Shown: in pieces, positions 17,187-26,308 of the stretch
Layout of the letters: the number at the start of each line of letters is the position of its first letter
How positions within the stretch are numbered: position 1 is the first letter of the stretch
The notes under the pieces: model-generated
Told to the model about the DNA's origin: nothing
Seen by the model: only the letters and a program-made list of their open reading frames with translations
The model's database searches: none
Program-made: the position numbers and the translations under genes
Origin: JAUWVG01 sp964633715
GTDB taxonomy: Bacteria > Acidobacteriota > Aminicenantia > Aminicenantales > Aminicenantaceae
Assembly (NCBI GenBank): GCA_964633715.1
Contig: CAZWHQ010000014.1
Location: forward strand, 1-64,000
DNA: 64,000 nt
Direction: 5' to 3'

Positions 17187-17195
17187 TTTAGAGGG
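17179..17195 (+). terminator. Hairpin at the end of the selenoprotein-candidate gene
   Basis: CCCTCTAATTTAGAGGG is an 8-bp perfect stem around a single base, overlapping the TAA stop. Only a weak T-rich stretch follows, so it may be an inefficient terminator or an RNA 3'-end stabiliser. The 17187-17309 interval after it holds nothing else I can identify. Confidence 0.4.
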
Positions 17196-17309
17196 ATTTC
17201 CAAAATTGTCCGATTCCGATTATTTAACGTTTTTCCAATTTTTTGCACTTTTTATTTGCTTCAAATGATTTGTTAGAAAATTATTTGACAAACAGCGCGA
17301 TATGAATAG

Positions 17310-17615
17310 CTATGATGGCTTCAAAAAGAACATCAGCAAAGTAATTAACAGAATAATGGATATTGCTCCAGCTAGAATGATGGTGATTAGAAGATTTAGC
17401 TGCCTCGTTTTCCTGTAGGTCTTTAATCCATTTTCCTGAGATAGCGGTATAGGAATATTTCTCGGTTTTTCTAAAGCTGCCATAGTTTTTGCTACATTGG
17501 CGAGTTCCGGATCGGTTTCTAAATATTTTTCAATGAGGGCACGCGTGTCGGCACTCACTTCATTGGCCGCATACAACGGCAGTAGATCAAGGATTACATT
17601 TTTTGTTATTTCCAT
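17310..17615 (-). CDS. Anti-sigma factor-like membrane protein without zinc-finger residues
   Basis: The 101-residue protein has an N-terminal helical domain (VILDLLPLYAANEVSADTRA, LIEKYLETDPELANVAKTM) like the anti-sigma domain of ZAS proteins, and one C-terminal membrane helix (about residues 72-98). The H-x3-C-x2-C zinc residues of classic ZAS proteins are absent, leaving D-P-E-L-A where C-x-x-C would be, a form seen in other small anti-sigma proteins. Its ribosome binding site overlaps the stop of the sigma-factor gene just upstream (4 bp apart), so the two are co-translated. Confidence 0.75.
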   Translation of the reverse strand: MEITKNVILDLLPLYAANEVSADTRALIEKYLETDPELANVAKTMAALEKPRNIPIPLSQENGLKTYRKTRQLNLLITIILAGAISIILLITLLMFFLKPS

Positions 17616-17619
17616 ATAT

Positions 17620-18102
17620 TTAATCCTCCTTATCTATACAAATAGAGATTAACTTTTTTCGCACACGGTACACTCTTACTTTTGTAGCTGTAACGGATAA
17701 TTCCAGAACCCGGGAAATTTCTTCATAAGAGAGTTCATGCTGAACGCGTAAAATAAATGCAGTTCGGTCTAGCTCAGGAAAAGTCTGAAGAATCCTGTGA
17801 ATTCTCTGTAATTTGAGTAAAGATTCGGTCAATCTGTCTGGCCCTGGAGTTGGATCAGGATAAATATCTTTTAGGACAACCTGTGGTTTTTTCTTCCTCT
17901 GATGTCCTAAATAAATATTTCTGGAGATTGTGAAGAGATAGGCCTTAAGCGTCTCTGTGCGGATTTTACTGCTGTGTACCCACGCGCGAATAAATGTCTC
18001 AGAAGTTATGTCTTCTGCCTCTAAGCTGTCACCAGTGAGCCAAAGAGAAAAACGATAGACATCGGCGGCATAGGATGAGTACAAATCTTGAAAGTTGATC
18101 AT
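17620..18102 (-). CDS. ECF-type RNA polymerase sigma factor
   Basis: The 160-residue protein has region 2 at about 5-70 (FQDLYSSYAADVYRFSLWLT, AEDITSETFIRAWVHS, LKAYLFTISRNIYLGHQRKK) and region 4 at about 100-152 (LQTFPELDRTAFILRVQHEL, SYEEISRVLELSVTATKVRV). This is a compact group-IV sigma factor. It is paired with the downstream membrane anti-sigma protein, so an envelope signal probably releases it. Its regulon is not visible; the 157 bp upstream may hold an autoregulated promoter. Confidence 0.92.
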   Translation of the reverse strand: MINFQDLYSSYAADVYRFSLWLTGDSLEAEDITSETFIRAWVHSSKIRTETLKAYLFTISRNIYLGHQRKKKPQVVLKDIYPDPTPGPDRLTESLLKLQRIHRILQTFPELDRTAFILRVQHELSYEEISRVLELSVTATKVRVYRVRKKLISICIDKED

Positions 18103-18259
18103 ATGGGTTCTTTGATAGCTTCTCCAATTATTATATGTTTAATGAAGAGAAATGTTACAATGTATTCTAGATTTGTGTGCAAATAAGAATTTCATGAAGT
18201 GATTTAGGGAAAGGAATAAAAACCTTTCCAATTAAGTTGTACGGAGGAATACGAGAGCA

Positions 18260-19303
18260 ATGAAAAATAAAATTCAACCTTTTGACAACTGCCCGGCATT
18301 GGACGGGTGTCACTGCCAGACGAATTCATTGGCAAAAATATTTCACTTTCATAACTGTCCGCTTTCTGAGGACATGCTCCTTGGATTGGGAGCAGGCATG
18401 GGATTTATCTATTGGAGCCAGAAGGGGATTCCCCCTTTTATAGGTGGACGATCCAATGTAAAAACTTTTTTTCAGGATCTGGGGAGCAGGGCTTCTGTCA
18501 ACATCGAAACAAAAACGACGGCCAGTGAAAAAAAAGCTGAAAGTATTCTCCTGGAAAAACTGAACAACAAAGAACCTGTGATGCTGTTTGCAGATATGGG
18601 ATTTCTCCCTTGGTTTGAGCTTCCTGATAACTACCATTTTGGGGGTCACACGTTTGTCATCTGCGGGTTCGACGGTAAAGATCGTATCTTAGCCTCAGAT
18701 ATGGACCAAACAGCAAGCGGAATTAAAAAGGGATACTATCATTCCATGACCCTAGAGCAGCTCCGAAAGGCTCGCAGTTCACCCCATAAACCCTTTCCTC
18801 CAAAAAATGCGTATCTTGAATTTGATTTTTCCTGCTATCATCCCCCTGGAGAAAAGGATATTTATTCCTCTATCCATCAGACGGTGGATGCCATGCTCCA
18901 TCCGCCCATCAGTAATTTTGGCATCAAGGGAATAAGGCGTACGGCTCAAGAAATTAAAAAGTGGCCGCGGAAATATGACGATTTTGAGTTGAGGATGAAT
19001 CTTTTTACCCTTTATATTTTTATAGAGATCGGAGGCACGGGAGGGGGGTGTTTCAGGTATATGTACTCACGATTTCTCAAAGAAGCTGCGGCAATAATCC
19101 CCAAAAATATGTTAGAAAAAGCTTCTGCAGGCATCCATGAATCGGGACAGCTGTTTACAAAACTCGGACTCTTGTTTAAAGACGCGGAAACCGCCACAGA
19201 TATAGAAGACAAAATAGATAAAGCCTCTGAAATCTTCACTGCAGTAGCGGATAAGGAAGAGGAGATCTTTACCGTTCTATCAAAAGCGATTCCTAAACAG
19301 TAA
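18260..19303 (+). CDS. BtrH N-terminal domain / DUF4872 protein
   Basis: The 347-residue protein begins with the BtrH-like domain: CPALDGCHCQTNSLAKIFHF, in which the second Cys followed by x-T/N-S is the presumed acyl-accepting nucleophile, FGGHTFVICGFDG supplying the histidine and SDM/ASDMDQ the acid residue of a papain-like triad. The C-terminal half (about 195-347, with IGGTGGGCFRYMYSRFLKEA) matches DUF4872. BtrH moves an acyl chain from a carrier protein to an aminoglycoside in butirosin synthesis, but no carrier or antibiotic genes are nearby. The gene stands alone behind GGAGG. Function here is unknown. Confidence 0.85.
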   Translation: MKNKIQPFDNCPALDGCHCQTNSLAKIFHFHNCPLSEDMLLGLGAGMGFIYWSQKGIPPFIGGRSNVKTFFQDLGSRASVNIETKTTASEKKAESILLEKLNNKEPVMLFADMGFLPWFELPDNYHFGGHTFVICGFDGKDRILASDMDQTASGIKKGYYHSMTLEQLRKARSSPHKPFPPKNAYLEFDFSCYHPPGEKDIYSSIHQTVDAMLHPPISNFGIKGIRRTAQEIKKWPRKYDDFELRMNLFTLYIFIEIGGTGGGCFRYMYSRFLKEAAAIIPKNMLEKASAGIHESGQLFTKLGLLFKDAETATDIEDKIDKASEIFTAVADKEEEIFTVLSKAIPKQ

Positions 19304-19323
19304 AGAAGTCCTAGAGCCCGTTG

Positions 19324-20262
19324 TTATTGCTTTCCTATGTATTCTTTCCCAACCAGAATAAGGCTTTTTAAGAATAGGTATGTGTAGATCGCCGCTAAAA
19401 AGCCTATGAATACAACCACTGGAGTTTTCAGGTCAAAATAAGGGAAATTTATCCATGCATCCTCTAATGGATTATTTAAAACAAGCAAAAAAACAGCGAG
19501 AAAGAGAGGGTACTTGATAAGGTCGATCAAAAGGCGATTCCAGAAAAATCTGGCAACATAGCAAAGAATTCCAATTGCAAATAAAAAGATCAATGCCATG
19601 GAGTACCAGAAGGACGCTTCCGGGCCAAACAAGGATTTGGGATCGGTCAGGTTCAGAGAATAAAAATAAAGTGTGCCGTACTTTATGAAAATAAAGACAA
19701 CAGCGAAGAATCCAAGAGTCATCAAAACCAATGGAATAGCCTTGGGGCTTTGAGGAACTTTTGCAGGTCCTTTTGGAACATCAAGACCGATTTTGGGCCA
19801 TGGCAGCCGGATGTCCTTTTTCCTCTGAGTGACAAAATAGAGAACCAATCCCACTAAACCGATATCGTATACAAATGCCATGGGTATATAGTTTAAAGCC
19901 TGTATGATCCCCATATTTGGAATGTAAAAAAATGGAAAAAGATATATATCTCCAAGAAACAACAAAGAGCACAGGATCAGAAGGCAGTGGATTGAAAAGA
20001 GGAGACCAGTGTATCTCCATAGATATTTTTTTAAGGTTGGAGATATGATCTGAATATCGTCCATATATTTTTCAGCGACTTTTTGGGGGCTTCCGTATTT
20101 AGATATCGTGTTTTTAATGGAGGCTTCGCTGGCCTCTCCTTCTTGATCCTCGGCCTTTTCGAGTATGTGGCGTTTAATCTCATCCAAGATTTCTTTTTTT
20201 CCGTCCTGAACGGCAAGGTGATGGTCGATCTGCTCGTGATAGTCTTTGAGGAATTTATTCAT
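19324..20262 (-). CDS. HAAS-domain (DUF1700-like) membrane protein
   Basis: Start ATG 20262 overlaps the stop of the PadR gene (ATGA) and follows AAGGAG, giving 312 residues. Residues 1-70 (KFLKDYHEQIDHHLAVQDGK, KEILDEIKRHILEKAEDQEG, ISKYGSPQKVAEKYM) form the soluble HAAS domain that is characteristically encoded next to PadR regulators. The rest is about seven membrane helices of unknown function. HAAS proteins are thought to couple a membrane signal to the PadR partner; the translational coupling seen here agrees with that. Confidence 0.85.
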   Translation of the reverse strand: MNKFLKDYHEQIDHHLAVQDGKKEILDEIKRHILEKAEDQEGEASEASIKNTISKYGSPQKVAEKYMDDIQIISPTLKKYLWRYTGLLFSIHCLLILCSLLFLGDIYLFPFFYIPNMGIIQALNYIPMAFVYDIGLVGLVLYFVTQRKKDIRLPWPKIGLDVPKGPAKVPQSPKAIPLVLMTLGFFAVVFIFIKYGTLYFYSLNLTDPKSLFGPEASFWYSMALIFLFAIGILCYVARFFWNRLLIDLIKYPLFLAVFLLVLNNPLEDAWINFPYFDLKTPVVVFIGFLAAIYTYLFLKSLILVGKEYIGKQ

Positions 20263-20594
20263 GATTGAATCTCCTTCGTTAAATTTGCGAGAATCCGAGA
20301 CTGGGTATCCCACTTATTGAGAAGGGCCCCGCGTGTCGTTTTTCCTGTTTCTGTAATAACGTAAAACTTTTTAGGCCGGCCTTGACTGACATCCCACTCA
20401 CTTTTTATTAAACTGTATTTTTCGAGTCTGCGGAGCAAGGGGTAGAGTGTGTTTTCTTCGACTGTGTAACCCATCTTAGCAAACGTCTTGACCATCATGT
20501 AGCCGTACATCGATTTTTCCAGTGCCGCGAGCACCAGGATTTGAAGGAATCCCCTGTTCATCTCCGCTTCAAACTGATTTATGTTTAAATCCAT
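20259..20594 (-). CDS. PadR family transcriptional regulator
   Basis: The 111-residue protein has the PadR winged helix (FLQILVLAALEKSMYGYMMV, VEENTLYPLLRRLEKYSLIK, SEWDVSQGRPKKFYVITETG) and a short dimerising C-terminal helix. Length is normal. It is the first gene of a two-gene operon with the HAAS membrane protein and lies behind AGGAGGATCATC. Matching half-sites at 20644-20682 point to autorepression. Confidence 0.92.
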   Translation of the reverse strand: MDLNINQFEAEMNRGFLQILVLAALEKSMYGYMMVKTFAKMGYTVEENTLYPLLRRLEKYSLIKSEWDVSQGRPKKFYVITETGKTTRGALLNKWDTQSRILANLTKEIQS

Positions 20595-20643
20595 ATTGAT
20601 GATCCTCCTAGGGTTGAACTGTTTCTATACTGTTTATAATACA

Positions 20644-20682
20644 TATACTGTATGAGCTAAAATATTGTATTGTATACAGTAT
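20644..20682. promoter_or_regulatory. Inverted half-sites upstream of PadR
   Basis: TATACTGTAT at 20644-20653 and ATACAGTAT at 20674-20682 are inverted copies about 20 bp apart, and a partial copy CTATACTG lies at 20625-20632. PadR proteins bind such inverted half-sites. The 20595-20888 interval between the divergent genes holds no coding sequence that I can support. Confidence 0.5.
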
Positions 20683-20888
20683 GTCAAGTTAAAAAATTAT
20701 TTTCCGCCAAAAGATAAATTTTCCCAAAATCAAGATGACTTGATATTTTAAATAACTTTTTGCAGAATTTGACGTATAATGAAATATCATTTTAAAAAAA
20801 ACACAGCTTTTTTTATTTGCCAATGTATATAAATTAAGGTGAAACTAAAATTAGTTAATAATATTTATTGAGAAAGGGAGAAGAAATC

Positions 20889-21782
20889 ATGAAAAAAGAA
20901 AGATTGTCCATTCGGTTTTTATGTCTGACGGTGCTGATTATAGCTGGTTTTTTTGCAAGCTGTGCTGTGCCTACACAACCCCCAGGGGAGAAGGTCTATG
21001 ATCTGAAGTATCAATTGGAAAAGGGCACAAAATTTATTATGACGAGTACCGGTGAAGTCAACAGCATTACGGATCAAATGGGAACCGAAGTCGTAGCGGA
21101 TATTTATGGAGATGCCGAAGACATTTTTGTCGTTTTGTCTGCAGACAAGGAAAAGGGGCTAACACTGGAATATGAGTTTGGAGATAGAACTCAGAGTGTA
21201 GACAGTGCGGCAGGTTCAGACAGTACGGATTTTTCTGAACTGATCGGTAAAAAAGTTACTTTTGTTCTTCTGCCGAACGGGAAAGTCGAGGATTTAAAAG
21301 GATTCGGTGATCTACCTGAAATCACCGCCAGCACTGGCGAGGAGCTAAATGAAGAGACATATTCACTTGGAATAAAAACAACATTTCCACTTCTTCCGGA
21401 CCATCCCGTTAAAATTGGTGATTCATGGGCGGATAATCAGGATATGGATATCCCTTCTGGAGGAAGCATCCTACAATCAGTGAACAATTTTACCTACACA
21501 CTGATTGAAGAAACAGAAAAAGATGGTTTCGACTGCCTGAAGATTGAAATGAAAGGAACTTCCAGGCTCAGCGGTGATTTTGAGCAGGGCGGCACTCCTC
21601 TTACGATTGAGAGAGAGACAACATTTACAGGTACAATTTATTTTGCGTACAAAGATGGAATGTTTATCAGCAGTGAATCGGAATCGCTAGGTGATGGGAT
21701 CATCAATGTCCCTTCGGCCGGGATCGATATCCCTCAGACCATCTCGTCAAAAGGAAGCCTGACAGTCCAGATTGAAAAATAG
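20889..21782 (+). CDS. DUF6263-like lipoprotein
   Basis: I start at ATG 20889 (MKKERLSIRF), behind GGGAGAAG; the TTG at 20868 is in frame but poorly placed. The 297-residue product has a lipobox ending FASC-A and a mature part beginning YDLKYQLEKGTKFIMTSTG. It contains the strand-rich pattern of the DUF6263 family (KKVTFVLLPNGKVEDLKGFG, FPLLPDHPVKIGDSWADNQD, CLKIEMKGTSRLSG). The family's role is unknown; it is common in Acidobacteriota and Bacteroidota envelopes. It is divergent from the PadR operon and shares its intergenic region. Confidence 0.75.
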   Translation: MKKERLSIRFLCLTVLIIAGFFASCAVPTQPPGEKVYDLKYQLEKGTKFIMTSTGEVNSITDQMGTEVVADIYGDAEDIFVVLSADKEKGLTLEYEFGDRTQSVDSAAGSDSTDFSELIGKKVTFVLLPNGKVEDLKGFGDLPEITASTGEELNEETYSLGIKTTFPLLPDHPVKIGDSWADNQDMDIPSGGSILQSVNNFTYTLIEETEKDGFDCLKIEMKGTSRLSGDFEQGGTPLTIERETTFTGTIYFAYKDGMFISSESESLGDGIINVPSAGIDIPQTISSKGSLTVQIEK

Positions 21783-21961
21783 CCCTTGGAAATGTTTTGA
21801 GTTAAAAGTGGATTAACACTTCTTCTTCTTGTTCGATAAAGAAAAGCTCGACATCTTTGCCGGGATGGGATTCTTTGTTTTCAAAGAGCAGGTCAAATCA
21901 CAATGGATAAATTATCCGTTCACTTTAAATCTTTTTGTTTACGATGTGTTGAGGAGAGGGC
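21783..21961. other. Gene-free interval with a short remnant-like frame
   Basis: No gene is supportable here. On the minus strand a short frame of about 31 codons ends in TAA near 21811 (FDLLFENKESHPGKDVELFF and onward), has protein-like composition and lacks a start. It may be the tail of a lost gene, but nothing identifies it. Confidence 0.3.
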
Positions 21962-24412
21962 TCAATCCTGTTTTTCTGAGCGCGTGCTCAACTCGGGGCC
22001 TTCGTTGAATCCCAGCATTCGCTTGAACTGTAGAATGAGATTTTCCGATCCCACAAAGAGATCCTCCGGAAACTTGCCGTGTGCCAGGAGATCTTCATAG
22101 ATTAAACCCCCTTCATCAGAGTCTATCCCCATCCCTGCCATATATTGCAAGCGCAGGTTTTTGTCTCGGTTGATTTCTGATCCTGACAGCCATTCGTTCA
22201 GTTCTTTTGCCCGTCCTGAATAGGTGGAGAACATGTCCAGCACTGAAGGAAAACCAACTTCATTCAGCGACTGAACGATCCTTTGATGTAAATCCTGGCC
22301 CAGTCGTTGAAAGATGGAATCCAGATCAATCGTCATGTTGCCCGATTTTCCCAAAAGGACCATATCATACCCCCAAAAAAAGGCCTCGTTGCTCCAGATT
22401 GTCCCATTTGGAAAAACATCGAAGAAGGTGGCCATTTCACTTTTTACGGTTTCATACGTGCTCTCATAGAGAGGAATCCACTGGACGATGATTCCATCGG
22501 GATTTAAATGCCCTTTGGCCAATTCGAGATATTCCTTTGTATAGAGCGAGGCAGAGCCTTTGATCCATGGATGAATGGGATCCGTCGTGATAATATCAAA
22601 TTTTTCTTGGGAAGTGAGGATGTAGTGGCGGGCATCATCGTAGAGGACCTCGACACGCGGATCGTCTAAAACAAAATAATTCTGAGGACCGAAAAAATCG
22701 GCCACAACCTGAGGGATGAGTTTTTCAATTTCACATACGGCAATCCGTTCGATTTCGGGATAGAGGACAAATGTTCCTGCTGTTACACCTGCTCCGCATC
22801 CGACCACGAGCACTGAACGGGGTTTGGAGTGAAGCAGTGCAGGTATGTGTCCGAGCATTCTTTGCATCCTCATATCCTGACCAGTACTCGATGCTTCTAC
22901 CCGTCCGCTGATATGAAAGTTCTTTGTTCCTCCTGTGGTCTCTGTTACGGCGACCGAAGCATTCAAACCTTCTCCCACATAGAGAGCTTGCCCTGTTCCG
23001 GATTTGATTGGCAGGTAACGACCATAAGCGATCAATTCCCAGGGAACAGCCGGAACACTCCACACGATCAGTCCTACAAAAGCTGAGGCCACTACGGTTT
23101 TTAGCCCGTCTTTGAGCTTGAAGCTATAAAGAGAATACAAAGCCAAAAGCGATGCAAAAAAGGACACAAGAATGAGCAACCGATGGGCCTGCTGAGTACC
23201 AATTGCGGGAATCAAGAAGAGGCTGAAAAGAATGGCTCCAAAAATTGCTCCGACTGTATTTGACGCATAGACTTTTCCAACCAGTCGGGCTCCATCCTGT
23301 CCCGGCTTGGCTGCGGCGGCCAGCGCAAGTGGAAAACTGGCTCCCCAAAGAAAGGCTGCCGGAAGGACGGCCACAACACATCGAAGAAAATCCCAAAAAA
23401 AATGGCCCCAAACACCTTGGGAAAGCCAGGGGCTTATCCTCCAGTAGGGGATAGACCGGGCGAGCATAAAAGCAGTCCAAGCTATGGCTGCGGTCAGAAG
23501 CAGTTGACTCAATCCCAGCGCGGTCCGAGGTTTAATTTTTCCCTCTCGAGCTAAATATGCTCCGATTCCGCTTCCAATCCCCATTCCTGCCAAAAATACA
23601 GCCAGAATGATGGCAAATGTATAAACGGTTGCGCCCAACATAAGCGACAGAAGGCGGGTCCAGATAACTTCTGCCCCTAAGGCACAAAAACCAGAGAGGG
23701 CAATGGTGGAAAAAACAGCCCGAGATCCAGACGAGAGGTGCCTAACGGGCGATTTTTTTTCTAGGAGTGATGGATTATGGGATGAACGCGATGCCAGAAT
23801 AATACAGATCAGGGCAATTGTGCCATTGAAAATAAACGCAAAAAATGTAGCTATTGCTGTGTCGAAAATCCGGAGCAAAAAGAAAGCGGCCAGCAGACAA
23901 CCAAAAACAGCACCGGCAATGTTCCCCCCATAAAGCCATCCCAGCCATGTGACACCCTCAGGTGTTGTTTCAATCCAGCGGCCTATGGCGGGAAGAGTTG
24001 CTCCCATCAGCAGGGTTGGTATAAGCAAACAGGTTGCACAGACCAGTCCCTGGAGAAGAATCCCGAGAAAACCTGGAGAATGGGCATTGGCTGAATAGAA
24101 CCTGACAACAAGCGGCATGCCAAAGAGAATGGCCACACCGGATATTCCAATTCCCAGTTCTATCAACGCGTAGACGCGAAGAGGATGTTTGTGAATTGGA
24201 ATGAGGCGTGGGAGCAAAATGCTGCCCAAACTCATCCCCCCCATATACGTTCCCAATAGGACGGCCAGGGAAACAGCCGTCGAACCGATGACCAGCTGCA
24301 GCAGTTGAAACCAAACAACTTCGTAAATTAGTGCGGCACATCCGCTGCCAAAGAAGAAAACAAGGAGCAGAGGAAGATAACGCGGTGATTCGAGATGGTT
24401 AAAATCAGTCAA
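21962..24412 (-). CDS. Spermidine-synthase-like domain fused to a multi-pass membrane transporter-like region
   Basis: The frame stays open past the end of the aldo/keto reductase gene, but homology starts at YLPLLLVFFFGSGCAALIYE, so I place the start at TTG 24412 (816 residues); CTG 24418 is closer to AAGGA. No ATG fits. About 14 membrane helices fill residues 10-520. The C-terminal 300 residues are the SpeE-like Rossmann domain: SVLVVGCGAGVTAGTFVLYP, RIAVCEIEKLI, DDARHYILTSQEKFDIITTD and PIHPWIKGSASLYTKEYLEL. Such fusions are widespread and mostly uncharacterised; the aspartates typical of aminopropyl transfer are only partly kept (the D in TTDPIHP). It probably overlaps translationally with the reductase gene upstream. 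Confidence 0.8.
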   Translation of the reverse strand: MTDFNHLESPRYLPLLLVFFFGSGCAALIYEVVWFQLLQLVIGSTAVSLAVLLGTYMGGMSLGSILLPRLIPIHKHPLRVYALIELGIGISGVAILFGMPLVVRFYSANAHSPGFLGILLQGLVCATCLLIPTLLMGATLPAIGRWIETTPEGVTWLGWLYGGNIAGAVFGCLLAAFFLLRIFDTAIATFFAFIFNGTIALICIILASRSSHNPSLLEKKSPVRHLSSGSRAVFSTIALSGFCALGAEVIWTRLLSLMLGATVYTFAIILAVFLAGMGIGSGIGAYLAREGKIKPRTALGLSQLLLTAAIAWTAFMLARSIPYWRISPWLSQGVWGHFFWDFLRCVVAVLPAAFLWGASFPLALAAAAKPGQDGARLVGKVYASNTVGAIFGAILFSLFLIPAIGTQQAHRLLILVSFFASLLALYSLYSFKLKDGLKTVVASAFVGLIVWSVPAVPWELIAYGRYLPIKSGTGQALYVGEGLNASVAVTETTGGTKNFHISGRVEASSTGQDMRMQRMLGHIPALLHSKPRSVLVVGCGAGVTAGTFVLYPEIERIAVCEIEKLIPQVVADFFGPQNYFVLDDPRVEVLYDDARHYILTSQEKFDIITTDPIHPWIKGSASLYTKEYLELAKGHLNPDGIIVQWIPLYESTYETVKSEMATFFDVFPNGTIWSNEAFFWGYDMVLLGKSGNMTIDLDSIFQRLGQDLHQRIVQSLNEVGFPSVLDMFSTYSGRAKELNEWLSGSEINRDKNLRLQYMAGMGIDSDEGGLIYEDLLAHGKFPEDLFVGSENLILQFKRMLGFNEGPELSTRSEKQD

Positions 24413-24428
24413 AGACAGAAATTTTCCT

Positions 24429-25736
24429 TCACAAAGAGAGCTGGTTGTCGGCGAGGAGCAGCATTCCCTGAACAGGAACATTGTGGGGGCATGCGGCTTC
24501 ACATAGTCCGGGGCAGTGCCTGCAGACATCAGCTTTAGCTCCCGGGATTGCGGCATAGTTAAGCATGGCTTCTTTTTCCCGGCCTTGGGCTGTAAAATAG
24601 CGGAAGTAACGCATAATGGTATTGACGGGAACGCCGTGTGGGCATTGGGGCTCACAGACTCCACAGGCATGGCGGCAGTAGAGTTCACCGCAGCCTTCCC
24701 TGTATTGAGACAGCTTGGTCTTATCAAGATCACTTAAACTCGAGCCGGAGAGGCCTATAAACCTGTCAAGTTCATCATATGTTTTTGGCGGGAGGCAGAC
24801 GGAGTTGACTTTAGGATTGTTGAGAGCGAATCTGACTGCCGCCCCCTGGATTTCTTGTGGATTTTTGAGATCGTATTTCTGAATGAAACTTTGCGCTTTG
24901 TCCATTTTATCCTGATATCTCTTCAAACCGTTTGCCCTAAATTCACTGATTTCCTTTCCCTGTTCTTTCATGGCTTCAATGCTGGCTTTCATAGAATAGA
25001 ATATAGCTGTAGGTGTGCTTTTCATGAGAACGGTTCCGATCTTTTTTTCTTTACAGACTTCGAGCACGCGATCTCCCTGGTCCATTTTGAGGAAGTTGTA
25101 GGCAAAAAGAAATACGTCAAAACGCCCATCCTCCGCAGCAGCGAGAAGCACTTTATCCATGGTCTCTTCCGAATCTTGGTACCAGAAGGAGCCATGATTG
25201 GAAGCCCCGACAAATCTGATCTTCCCTTCAGCTTTGAGTTCCAACATGGCGGCATGGAAACCCTCGGTTTTGATCGTTTCTGTCTTCTCCGGGCAGTGCA
25301 TCATCATGCAGTCGATGTAATCCGTCTCAAGCTCTTCGAGACATTTTCGAGACCTTTTGAGAAATCCTCCTTTAGACTTGTCTTCCAGAACCTGAAGTTT
25401 TGTTGTGATAAAAACCTCTTTCCGGTTTCGCCCCTTCAAAACGGAAGCTATCACCCGGTGATGTCCGGGGTATTGTTCGGCCGTGTCGATATAATTCATT
25501 CCTGCATCCAGGGCTGTTCCGATGATTCCTTCGTCCATTGTGTAACCAAGACTTATGTCAGAAACTTTAAATCCCGTTCTTCCAAGTGTGCGGTATTCTT
25601 TAATCTTTGGAGTCGGACTTGATTCTATCTGTTTTGCTTCTGAAAATTCAGTCTTGGCGGCCATGCCTGCGCCGATAACTCCAAGTGTAGATTTCTTAAG
25701 GAAGTGACGTCGGTTGATTGGGGATTTTCTTCTCAT
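24429..25736 (-). CDS. Aldo/keto reductase with C-terminal ferredoxin-type cysteine motifs, Tat-exported
   Basis: The 435-residue protein begins RRKSPINRRHFLKKSTLGVI, a twin-arginine signal. Residues about 45-335 form an aldo/keto reductase barrel with the catalytic residues in NYIDTAEQYPGHH (Asp, Tyr), FITTKLQ (Lys) and CMMMHCPEK (His). The tail has two cysteine clusters, CRHACGVCEPQCPHGVPV and CRHCPGLCEAACPHNVPV, matching 4Fe-4S binding sites. Enzymes of this layout take part in sugar or ketone reduction linked to an electron carrier. The spermidine-synthase-like gene starts right after its stop. Tat export with cofactor folding is plausible for a Fe-S protein. Confidence 0.88.
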   Translation of the reverse strand: MRRKSPINRRHFLKKSTLGVIGAGMAAKTEFSEAKQIESSPTPKIKEYRTLGRTGFKVSDISLGYTMDEGIIGTALDAGMNYIDTAEQYPGHHRVIASVLKGRNRKEVFITTKLQVLEDKSKGGFLKRSRKCLEELETDYIDCMMMHCPEKTETIKTEGFHAAMLELKAEGKIRFVGASNHGSFWYQDSEETMDKVLLAAAEDGRFDVFLFAYNFLKMDQGDRVLEVCKEKKIGTVLMKSTPTAIFYSMKASIEAMKEQGKEISEFRANGLKRYQDKMDKAQSFIQKYDLKNPQEIQGAAVRFALNNPKVNSVCLPPKTYDELDRFIGLSGSSLSDLDKTKLSQYREGCGELYCRHACGVCEPQCPHGVPVNTIMRYFRYFTAQGREKEAMLNYAAIPGAKADVCRHCPGLCEAACPHNVPVQGMLLLADNQLSL

Positions 25737-25750
25737 GATTCCTCCATAGT

Positions 25751-26308
25751 TTATTTTTCCGGAGTGTGTGTTCCAAAGCGCATCCGGATGATTTTGCTCT
25801 GTCCATTTGAGTCAACATAGGCGATAAAGAGATTGTCATATATGGCGTCAGCGAGATCGTTAAATTCGTTATGACCGGTTAATTCATTGGCAAGGCCTGG
25901 AATGGTGTTGGAATGACCGGCAATGAGCACAGTGCCTCCTGGATAGGTCGTGAGCACTTTTTCCAAAAAACCTTTTTCGCCGGGTTTATAATATTGGATT
26001 TCTAAGTTTTTGTCTTCGGCTGTGGGGAGGACTGTCTGTTTTGTCCTTCTATATGGGGTTGAATAGATGGCGTCAAGTTTAACGTGTTTGAGAATGTATT
26101 TCAATTCATCCGCTCTATTCTCTCCTTCGGGAGTCAGGGTAGGGTCATACAAGTCGTTTTGAGCCTTTTCGGCATGCCGGACCAGAAATAGGGTTGTTAT
26201 AGAATCCGAATCGGCACAAATTCCATAACTCGGGATTATCAGCCCAAAACTGACGAAAATTGCAACATATAGAAATAAGTTGCTTTTATTTTTTGTGATT
26301 CTTTTCAT
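25751..26308 (-). CDS. Histidine phosphatase family protein, secreted
   Basis: The likely start is ATG 26308 (MKRITKNKSN), nine bases after GAGGA; a GTG at 26323 is in frame. The 185-residue protein has an N-terminal signal peptide, the phosphohistidine motif LFLVRHAEKAQND, AIYSTPYRRTKQTVLP for the substrate pocket and the second histidine in VLIAGHSNTIPG. This is the SixA/phosphoglycerate-mutase-like fold. Substrate unknown. Only 14 bp separate it from the aldo/keto reductase gene, so co-transcription is likely. Confidence 0.88.
   Translation of the reverse strand: MKRITKNKSNLFLYVAIFVSFGLIIPSYGICADSDSITTLFLVRHAEKAQNDLYDPTLTPEGENRADELKYILKHVKLDAIYSTPYRRTKQTVLPTAEDKNLEIQYYKPGEKGFLEKVLTTYPGGTVLIAGHSNTIPGLANELTGHNEFNDLADAIYDNLFIAYVDSNGQSKIIRMRFGTHTPEK

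Noticed and set aside
21783..21961. A short minus-strand frame as a gene
   Set aside because: It has no start codon and no recognised family; noted only as a possible remnant.
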